Positions 50,101 to 60,066 of a DNA stretch of 64,000 nucleotides are shown here, piece by piece. A program made the translations under genes and the position numbers. Position 1 is the first letter of the stretch; the number at the start of each line of letters is the position of its first letter. Below the pieces are notes generated by a model. That model saw nothing but the letters and a program-made list of their open reading frames with translations. It was not told the origin of the DNA and did not search any database. This DNA is from Uranotaenia lowii (taxonomy: Eukaryota > Arthropoda > Insecta > Diptera > Culicidae), in contig NC_073692.1 of NCBI RefSeq assembly GCF_029784155.1, positions 370,245,160 to 370,309,159 on the forward strand. The letters are read 5' to 3'.

Positions 50101-53100
50101 TGTCATTTTTGTCATTTTCGTCATTTTGTTCATTTTTGTCGTTTTTGTCATTTTTGTCATTTTTGTCATTTTTGTCATTTTTGTCATTTTTGTCATTTTT
50201 GTCATTTTTGTCATTTTTGTCATTTTTGTCATTTTTGTCATTTTTGTCATTTTTGTCATTTTTGTCATTTTTGTCATTTTTGTCATTTTTGTCATTTTTG
50301 TCATTTTTGTCATTTTTGTCATTTTTGTCATTTTTGTCATTTTTGTCATTTTTGTCATTTTTTTTTGTCATTTTTGTAATTTTTGTCATTTTTGTCATTT
50401 TTGTCGTTTTTGTCATTTTTGTCATTTTTGTCATTTTTGTCATTTTTGTCATTTTTGTCATTTTTGTCATTTTTGTCATTTTTGTCATTTTTGTCATTTT
50501 TGTCATTTTTGTCATTTTTGTCATTTTTGTCATTTTTGTCATTTTTGTCATTTTTGTCATTTTTGTCATTTTTGTCATTTTTGTCATTTTTGTCATTTTT
50601 GTCATTTTTGTCATTTTTGTCATTTTTTGTCAATTTTTGTCATTTTTGTCATTTTTGTCATTGTTGTCGTTTTTGTCATTTTTGTCATTTTTGTCATTTT
50701 TGTCATTTTTGTCATTTTTGTCATTTTTGTCATTTTTGTCATTTTTGTCATTTTTGTCATTTTTGTCATTTTTGTCATTTTTGTCATTTTTGTCATTTTT
50801 GTCATTTTTGTCATTTTTGTCATTTTTGTCATTTTTGTCATTTTTGTCATTTTCGTCATTTTGTTCATTTTTGTCATTTTTGTCATTTTTGTCATTTTTG
50901 TCATTTTTGTCATTTTTGTCATTTTTGTCATTTTTGTCATTTTTGTCATTTTTGTCATTTTTGTCATTTTTGTCATTTTTGTCATTTTTGTCATTTTTGT
51001 CATTTTTGTCATTTTTGTCATTTTTGTCATTTTTGTCATTTTTGTCATTTTTGTCATTTTTGTCATTTTTGTCATTTTTTTTTGTCATTTTTGTAATTTT
51101 TGTCATTTTTGTCATTTTTGTCATTTTTGTCATTTTTGTCATTTTTGTCATTTTTGTCATTTTTGTCATTTTTGTCATTTTTGTCATTTTTGTCATTTTT
51201 GTCATTTTTGTCATTTTTGTCATTTTTGTCATTTTTGTCATTTTTGTCATTTTTGTCATTTTTGTCATTTTTGTCATTTTTGTCATTTTTGTCATTTTTG
51301 TCATTTTTGTCATTTTTGTCATTTTTGTCATTTTTGTCATTTTTGTCATTTTTGTCATTTTTGTCATTTTTGTCATTTTTGTCATTTTGTCATTTTTGTC
51401 ATTTTTGTCATTTTTGTCATTTTGTCATTTTTGTCATTTTTGTCATTTTTGTCATTTTTGTCATTTTTGTCATTTTTGTCATTTTGTCATTTTTGTCATT
51501 TTTGTCATTTTTGTCATTTTGTCATTTTTGTCATTTTTGTCATTTTTGTCATTTTTTGTCATTTTTGTCATTTTTGTCATTTTTTGTCATTTTTGTCATT
51601 TTTGTCATTTTGTCATTTTTGTCAATTTTTGTCATTGTTGTCATTTTTGTCATTGTTGTCGTTTTTGTCATTTTGTCATTTTTGTCATTTTTGTCATTTT
51701 TGTCATTTTTGTCATTTTTGTCATTTTGTCATTTTTGTCATTTTTGTCATTTTTGTCATTTTTGTCATTTTTGTCATTTTTGTCATTTCGTCATTTTGTT
51801 CATTTTTGTCATTTTTGTCATTTTTGTCATTTTTGTCATTTTTGTCATTTTTGTCATTTTTGTCATTTTTGTCATTTTTGTCATTTTTGTCATTTTTGTC
51901 ATTTTTGTCATTTTTGTCATTTTTGTCATTTTTGTCATTTTTGTCATTTTTTGTCATTTTTGTCATTTTTGTCATTTTTGTCATTTTGTCATTTTTTTTT
52001 GTCATTTTTGTAATTTTTGTCATTTTTGTCATTTTTGTCATTTTTGTCATTTTTGTCATTTTTGTCATTTTTGTCATTTTTGTCATTTTTGTCATTTTTG
52101 TCATTTTTTTTTGTCATTTTTGTAATTTTTGTCATTTTTGTCATTTTGTCATTTTTGTCATTTTTGTCATTTTTGTCATTTTTGTCATTTTTGTCATTTT
52201 TGTCATTTTTGTCATTTTTGTCATTTTTGTCATTTTTGTCATTTTTGTCATTTTGTCATTTTTGTCATTTTTGTCATTTTTGTCATTTTGTCATTTTTGT
52301 CATTTTTGTCATTTTTGTCATTTTTGTCATTTTGTCATTTTTGTCATTTTTGTCATTTTTGTCATTTTTGTCATTTTTGTCATTTTTGTCATTTTTGTCA
52401 TTTTTGTCATTTTTGTCATTTTTGTCATTTTTGTCATTTTTGTCATTTTTGTCATTTTTGTCATTTTTGTCATTTTTGTCATTTTTGTCATTTTTGTCAT
52501 TTTTGTCATTTTTGTCATTTTTGTCATTTTTGTCATTTTTGTCATTTTTGTCATTTTTGTCATTTTTGTCATTTTTGTCATTTTTGTCATTTTTGTCATT
52601 TTGTCATTTTTGTCATTTTTGTCATTTTTGTCATTTTTGTCATTTTTGTCATTTTTGTCATTTTTGTCATTTTTGTCATTTTTGTCTTTTTGTCATTTTT
52701 GTCATTTTTGTCATTTTTGTCATTTTTGTCATTTTTGTCATTTTTGTCATTTTTGTCATTTTTGTCTTTTTTTTGTCATTTTTGTCATTTTTGTCATTTT
52801 TGTCATTTTTGTAATTTTTGTCATTTTTGTCATTTTTGTCATTTTTGTCATTTTTGTCTTTTTGTCATTTTGTCATTTTTGTCATANNNNNNNNNNNNNN
52901 NNNNNNNNNNNNNNNNNNNNNNNNNNNNNNNNNNNNNNNNNNNNNNNNNNNNNNNNNNNNNNNNNNNNNNNNNNNNNNNNNNNNNNNNNNNNNNNNNNNN
53001 NNNNNNNNNNNNNNNNNNNNNNNNNNNNNNNNNNNNNNNNNNNNNNNNNNNNNNNNNNNNNNNNNNNNNNNNNNNNNNNNNNNNNNNNNNNNNNNNNNNN

Positions 53101-56100
53101 NNNNNNNNNNNNNNNNNNNNNNNNNNNNNNNNNNNNNNNNNNNNNNNNNNNNNNNNNNNNNNNNNNNNNNNNNNNNNNNNNNNNNNNNNNNNNNNNNNNN
53201 NNNNNNNNNNNNNNNNNNNNNNNNNNNNNNNNNNNNNNNNNNNNNNNNNNNNNNNNNNNNNNNNNNNNNNNNNNNNNNNNNNNNNNNNNNNNNNNNNNNN
53301 NNNNNNNNNNNNNNNNNNNNNNNNNNNNNNNNNNNNNNNNNNNNNNNNNNNNNNNNNNNNNNNNNNNNNNNNNNNNNNNNNNNNNNTGTCATAGTGTCAT
53401 TTTGTCATTTTGTCATTTTTGTCATTTTTTGTCATTTTTGTCATTTTTGTCATTTATTTGTCATTTTTGTCATTTTTGTCATTTTCTTGTCATTTTTGTC
53501 ATTTTTGTCATTTTTGTTCATTTTTGTCATTTTTTGTCATTTTTGTCATTTTTGTCATTTTTGTCATTTTTGTCATTTTTGTCATTTTTGTCAATTTTTG
53601 TCATTTTTGTCATTTTTTGTCATTTTTGTCATTTTTGTCATTTTTTGTCATTTTGTCATTTTTGTCATTTTTGTCATTTTTGTCATTTTTGTCATTTTTG
53701 TCATTTTTGTCATTTTTGTCATTTTTGTCAATTTTGTCATTTTTGTCATTTTTGTCATTTTTGTCATTTTTTGTCATTTTTGTCATTTTTGTCATTTTTG
53801 TCATTTTGTCATTTTTGTCATTTTTGTCAATTTTTGTCATTTTTGTCATTTTTGTCATTTTTGTCATTTTTGTCATTTTTGTCATTTTTGTCATTTTTTT
53901 GTCATTTTTTGTCATTTTTGTCATTTTTGTCATTTTTGTCATTTTTGTCATTTTTGTCATTTTTGTCATTTTTTGTCATTTTTGTCATTTTTGTCATTTT
54001 TGTCATTTTTGTCATTTTTGTCATTTTTGTCATTTTTGTCATTTTTGTCATTTTTGTCATTTTTGTCTCATTTTTGTCATTTTTGTCATTTTTGTCATTT
54101 TTGTCATTTTTGTCATTTTTGTCATTTTTGTCATTTTTGTCATTTTTGTCATTTTTGTCATTTTTGTCATTTTTGTCATTTTTGTCATTTTTGTCATTTT
54201 TGTCAATTTTTGTCATTTTTGTCATTTTGTCATTTTTGTCATTTTTGTCATTTTTGTCATTTTTGTCATTTTTGTCATTTTGTCATTTTTGTCATTTTTG
54301 TCATTTTTGTCATTTTTGTCATTTTTGTCATTTTTGTCATTTTTGTCATTTTTGTCATTTTTGTCATTTTTGTCATTTTTGTCATTTTGTCATTTTTGTC
54401 ATTTTTGTCATTTTTGTCATTTTTGTCATTTTTGTCATTTGTCATTTTTGTCATTTTTGTCATTTTTGTCATTTTTGTCATTTTGTCATTTTTGTCATTT
54501 TTGTCATTTTTGTCATTTTTGTCATTTTTGTCATTTTTGTCATTTTTGTCATTTTTGTCATTTTGTCATTTTTGTCATTTTTGTCATTTTTTGTCATTTT
54601 TGTCATTTTTGTCATTTTTGTCATTTTGTCATTTTTGTCATTTTTGTCATTTTTGTCATTTTTGTCATTTTGTCATTTTGTCATTTTTGTCATTTTTGTC
54701 ATTTTTGTCATTTTTGTCATTTTTGTCATTTTTGTCATTTTTGTCATTTTGTCATTTTTGTCATTTTTGTCATTTTGTCATTTTTGTCATTTTTGTCATT
54801 TTTGTCATTTTTGTCATTTTTGTCATTTTTGTCATTTTTGTCATTTTGTCATTTTTGTCATTTTTGTCATTTTTGTCAATTTTTGTCATTTTTGTCATTT
54901 TTGTCATTTTTGTCATTTTGTCATTTTTGTCATTTTTGTCAATTTTTTGTCATTTTTGTCATTTTTGTCATTTTTGTCATTTTTGTCATTTTTGTCATTT
55001 TTGTCATTTTTGTCATTTTTTCATTTTGTCATTTTTGTCATTTTTGTCATTTTTGTCATTTTTGTCATTTTTTGTCATTTTTGTCATTTTTTGTCATTTT
55101 TGTCATTTTTGTCATTTTGTCATGTCATTTTTGTCATTTTGTGTCATTTTGTCATTTTTGTCATTTTTGTCATTTTTGTCATTTTTGTCATTTTTGTCAT
55201 TTTTGTCAATTTTTGTCATTTTTGTCAATTTTTTGTCATTTTTGTCATTTTTGTCATTTTTGTCATTTTGTCATTTTGTCATTTTTGTCATTTTTGTCAT
55301 TTTTGTCATTTTTGTCATTTTTGTCATTTTGTCATTTTTGTCATTTTTGTCATTTTTGTCATTTTTGTCATTTTTGTCATTTTTGTCATTTTTGTCATTT
55401 TTGTCATTTTTGTCATTTATTTTGTTCATTTTTGTCATTTTTGTCATTTTTGTCATTTTTGTCATTTGTCATTTTGTCATTTTTGTCATTTTTGTCATTT
55501 TTGTCATTTTGTCTTTTGTCATTTTTGTCATTTTTGTCATTTTGTCATTTTTGTCATTTTTGTCATTTTTGTCATTTTTGTCATTTTTGTCATGTTTTGT
55601 CATATTTTTTGTCATTTTTGTCATTTTTTGTCATTTTTGTCATTTTTGTCATTTTTGTCAATTTTTGTCATTTTTGTCAATTTTTTGTCATTTTTGTCAT
55701 TTTTGTCATTTTTGTCATTTTTGTCATTTTTGTCATTTTTTGTCATTTTTGTCATTTTTGTCATTTTTGTGTCATTTTTGTCATTTTTGTCATTTTTGTC
55801 ATTTTTGTCATTTTTGTCATTTTTGTCATTTTTGTCATTTTTTGTCATTTTTGTCATTTTTGTCATTTTTGTCATTTTTGTCATTTTTGTCATTTTTGTC
55901 ATTTTTGTCATTTTTGTCATTTTTTGTCATTTTTGTCATTTTTGTCATTTTTTGTCATTTTTGTCATTTTTGTCATTTTTGTCATTTTTGTCATTTTGTC
56001 ATTTTTGTCATTTTTTGTCATTTTTGTCATTTTTGTCATTTTTGTCATTTTTGTCATTTTTGTCATTTTTGTCATTTTTGTCATTTTTGTCATTTTTGTC

Positions 56101-56645
56101 ATTTTTGTCATTTTTGTCATTTTTGTCATTTTTGTCATTTTTGTCATTTTTGTCATTTTGTCATTTTTGTCATTTTTGTCATTTTTGTCATTTTTGTCAT
56201 TTTTGTCATTTTTGTCATTTTTGTCATTTTTGTCATTTTTGTCATTTTTGTCATTTTTGTCATTTTTTGTCATTTTTGTCATTTTGTCATTTTTGTCATT
56301 TTTGTCATTTTTGTCATTTTTGTCATTTTTTTGTCATTTTTGTCATTTTTGTCATTTTTGTCATTTTTGTCATTTTGTCATTTTTGTGATTTTTGTGATT
56401 TTTGTCATTTTTGTCATTTTTGTCATTTTTGTCATTTTTGTCATTTTTGTCATTTTTGTCATTTTTGTCATTTTTGTCATTTTTGTCATTTTTTGTCATT
56501 TTTGTGATTTTTGTGATTTTTGTAATTTTTGTGATTTTTGTGATTTTTGTGATTTTTGTGATTTTTGTCATTTTTGTCTTTTTTTGTCATGTTTGTCATT
56601 TTTGTCATTTTTGTAATTTTTTTTTATTTCTGTAATTTTGGAATT
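44150..56645 (+). repeat. Third 9-bp satellite (TTTTTGTCA / TTTTTGTAA), about 12.3 kb
   Basis: Frayed TTTTTGTAA/GAA units dominate 44340-45275; from there to 56580 the array is nearly pure TTTTTGTCA. Rare variants recur in the same order: TTTTTTTTGTCATTTTTGTAA near 48901, 49915, 50362, 51077, 51987 and 52107; GTCATTTTGTTCA near 47087, 48522, 49710, 50122, 50856 and 51791. This indicates higher-order repeats. TTTTTGTGA variants mark the right edge (56380-56570). The ORFs of up to 3465 codons through it carry only SFL, HFC or IFV triplets and are not genes. Confidence 0.99.
52887..53386. other. Assembly gap of 500 N
   Basis: Exactly 500 N inside the satellite, so the true length of the array is unknown. 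Confidence 1.
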
Positions 56646-58498
56646 TTTGTACAGTGATTTGGACTTCAACAATGAAACCATAATTTTTAGAAAATAAAAA
56701 ACAAAAACAAATTATTAACAATTTCTGATCGGGGTTCGAATAATAGATTCAAAATTTGGAGTTTTAAAAATTCCTTGCCTTAACAAAATTAATGGTTTTT
56801 TCCTGTGTACAATTTTTTTTTATAGCTGAAAAAATTCAAATTTAAACCGATATTCTCACCTGAATAAGATTTTGTTCGTAACAAATCAGATCGAAAAAGA
56901 ATTTGATGGCCATGGCCACATGGAGCCGGCGCAAAAATTCTCTCCCCAAGGAACCACATTCACATTCTAACGCATTGCTGAAAAAAAAAAACAGGGAACA
57001 GAATCCTCGTCACATTGTTTGACAGTTATCGATTTCGCCTGGTTGGTAGATAACGTCAAAGTTTTCGGATTGATATCATCCGAATATTCGGTGCAGGGAT
57101 GAGGGGATCGCGGCTTGAATTTACTTCTCTGGGACGACATGGTTACGGAGTGGGTAATTAAGAGGAAAATATCGATTGTCATATGGTCGGACAGGTTTCG
57201 TCAGGGATTTTGAATGAATTTGCCAAAGCCGAATGAGGGACCGGTGCAAGAAGGTTGGATTGGTTTCATGTTGTTTGTTTTATTTTTGGGTTTCTCTCAA
57301 TTCCGTCTTCGTCGTGGCACTTTGGAGGTACCTTCTCTGATTTTTGGGGCTCGTGAAATTGATGCAAATTGAGTTGGACAATAAAAGAGAAATTGAATCT
57401 GTCATTACCTTGTTCGGTTGATTAGGATGAGCTGAGGTTGTAAGTGATATCTTCGTTTTTTATTTGTTGATATCTGTAAAAGAGGAGAAAAAAATCAAAA
57501 TTTTTTAGATTGATATTTTTAGAAAAAAAATTATCATTGAAAATTTTTCAAGCTAGGTTCAACTATTTGAAAAAATTTCACTGAATTTATATTGGATTCC
57601 GGAAAATTTGTAAATTTAATAACGAAATCATGGCGGCACGTGACCACTTTTCATCGCCTTCCCACATATCATAATGTAATATATCGATCAGGCGCCACGC
57701 GTCTGGAATTCTCCGGCGGAAACATTTGTCCCTAGCCGTCTGACTTGACTGACTGGATGCTGGCAAAAATGTATGAAGGTACATCTTACGATAAATTTTT
57801 CTGTCTCGGTGCGCAAAAAATTCTATCCCCCTGCTAGAAATGACGTTTTTCCCATTTCCATTTGTTTGAGACTGTAGAGATCGAAGATAACGCTAATGAA
57901 GGTTGTTATCGCGTGAAGTGACAATTTTGACGAGTTTCGGAACATCTGGCCCGGGTTTGTGAGTTTGGCTTTTTGTTGGTTCTAATCTTTACGCCGTTTC
58001 GGGTTTCTGTTGTTCATTTTACTCGAGTTCCCATCCCATGTCGGTTAAAAAACCTTCGTGAGGTGGTCAGCGGAACTGACGTTGGAATCCTGCCAACCTA
58101 GGTGGGTAATGCGACACTCTGTTAATTGGATTTACAAATGTTCGCATTTAGTAACATTTGCATTAGACATGGTAATAAGTCGCGTATTAGATTGAAGTGT
58201 TAACCAGTGAGGCAAAGAAAATCCGCTTGTTGCTGCATATCAATTTCTTTTACACGCTGTTAAGGTAAGAAATTTACACAGAAAGATTAACCTCTACTCC
58301 TTAACTACTTGTTCAGTTATCATGTTACATGCATCAATGGAAAGATTTAAATTCACAGTACCATTAAATAATTGATGTTAGGTCTGCCACATGACTACAA
58401 CCTTCTCGATGTGTTCAATTAAGATTTATTAAATGAATTGGTTTTGTTAAACTTTTTAGCACGTCCTAAGAAAAAACAGGCGGGTTTGGGTTCATGAG
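56646..58498. other. Unassigned region
   Basis: No domain recognised. A minus-strand frame starting at ATG 57140 (MSSQRSKFKPRSPHPC...) has a fair start context, but no splice donor or homology that I can name. Confidence 0.45.
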
Positions 58499-58950
58499 TG
58501 TTATGATTGGAGTTTTAATTGAATGATTTCATGAAATTACAACTTGTTCAGTCCACCAAGCGGACTGAAGAATGGGAGAAACCGAGAGAATGGAGAAAAC
58601 CCGTTGCGCGACGCCCAAGTAGCGAGAGCTATAAAAGCAAGCGGTCGCGTCTCCGCGGGGTGAGTTCAATTCCAACCGTCGAGCGAGCAACATCATCTAG
58701 AGAGAGCCGAGAGCGGCTCAACAAGAGAACCAGCCAGCAGTGGGCTGCATCGAGGCCACCGGAAGATAGCAGCAGCCAACGTTGCTCGTCACATACAACA
58801 ACAACAATAATTAGTAGTGTAAATAGTTCAAGAGAGAATAAACAATGGAACAGCAGTAAATTAGTGTTCTTTTTGCTTCGCTCTCACTCTTGCTTCCATG
58901 CCATAATCAATCGGTTCTTTTCAGAGCCCCACCTAAGAAAGAGTTTGTCA
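58499..58950 (+). mobile_element. LTR-like segment (possible solo LTR)
   Basis: Starts TGTTATG, has TATAAAAG at 58630-58637 and AATAAA at 58837-58842, a spacing typical of an LTR U3-R-U5. A perfect hairpin TTCAGTCC/GGACTGAA lies at 58547-58569. No gag/pol, second LTR or 5-bp target duplication was found, and the right end is not defined. A host promoter with a short leader is the alternative. Confidence 0.3.
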
Positions 58951-59355
58951 TCACGGCCTTGGCCTCCAGGTACAGTCCGAGGACTTGCCTCCACCGATGA
59001 GACAAAAACTGAGGTTGTCTGGGAGAGGCTCACTTCCACGAGGGGAATGAGTCCCATCGGTGGTTGTTTTCCAAGCGCCGCCCCACGTCCACAAAAGGTT
59101 GTTCATGGTTCAAGGTTCCAACACAACTCAAAATTTACCAGATGACATTGAATCCCCAATTGAAAGCTTCAGTCGCCGAATGAAATGCCTTGGGCCTAAA
59201 GCGATATAGTTTTTTAATTCTGCCGGAAGCAAGCTATTTAGACAAGCCGCCCGGCCGCATGAGGTCCTCGAAACCTGTCTGTGTTGCCCGCGAAGCTTTT
59301 CTCAAATTGAATTATTTTTTCGAATTTTTCCTTCGATACATTGTTAGTTATAATA
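58951..59355. other. Unassigned spacer before the Tc1 element
   Basis: The 208-codon frame crossing 58519-59145 has no domain and spans the LTR-like segment; I do not call it. Confidence 0.45.
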
Positions 59356-60066
59356 AAGGGTGATACGGTCAAAATTTGGTCAATATCAACTTGACGTATT
59401 TCTTTCAATTTTGCAAAAACCTGAACACCCCTCATTTTGAAGGTGTGTGTATGTAGAATGATTGATTTTGGAATTCACTCTTCAGTTGTCAAAATGCCAT
59501 CCAAGGAAGAAGAGAAGCGTATCAAAATTTTGCTCGCGCATCGCGAAAATCCGAGCTACTCGCACGCAAAGCTGGCAAAATCGCTAAAAGTTGCCAAATC
59601 AACCGTTAGAAATGTAATTATAGTGTTTGGGGAACGTTTGTCGACAGTCAGGAAGTCTGGATCGGGGGGAAATCGAAAACCAGAAGCCGCTGAGACGACA
59701 AAGAGAGTTGCCGGTAGTTTCAAGTGAAACCCTAACCTCTCTCTCCGAGATGCCGCTAATAAGCTGGGTGTATCGTCTACAACCGTGCATTGAGCCAAAA
59801 AACGAGCCGGATTATCGACTTACAAGAAGGTAGTGACTCCAAATCGCGATGATAAACAAAATACGACGGCCAAAGAGCGATCCCGGAGGCTGTATACGAC
59901 GATGCTGACGAAGTTTGACTGCGTGGTAATGGACGACGAAACCTACGTCAAAGCCGACTACAAGCAGCTTCCGGGACAGGAGTTTTATACGGCAAAAGGA
60001 AGGGGAAAGGTAGCCGATGTTTTAAAGCACATGAAACTGTCAAAGTTCGCGAAGAAATATCATGTT
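59356..60066 (+). mobile_element. Tc1/mariner element, 5' half, cut by a LINE
   Basis: The terminal repeat begins AAGGGTGATACGGTC after TA (59354-59355). Transposase starts at ATG 59494 (MPSKEEEKRIKILLAHRENP), with HTH (SYSHAKLAKSLKVAKSTVRN) and, in one continuous frame, MDDETYVKADYKQLPGQEF carrying the first catalytic Asp. Two in-frame TGA stops (59725 and 59791) make it dead. Homology stops after AKKY at about 60065; the following sequence is the 3' end of the minus-strand LINE. From ADYKQLPG on it closely matches the window's first bases, so both belong to one family. Confidence 0.88.

Noticed and set aside
45405..56616. Open reading frames of up to 3465 codons (SFL, HFC, IFV, DKN and MTK repeats)
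   Set aside because: They are the six readings of a 9-bp satellite. Period divisible by three keeps frames open; they run through the N gap, and no start, intron or domain structure is seen.
56967..57182. Possible first exon MSSQRSKFKPRSPHPC on the minus strand
   Set aside because: Reasonable start context, but no convincing donor site, partner exon or recognisable homology.
58519..59145. 208-codon frame
   Set aside because: No domain, low-complexity basic composition, and it covers the TATA and AATAAA of the LTR-like segment.
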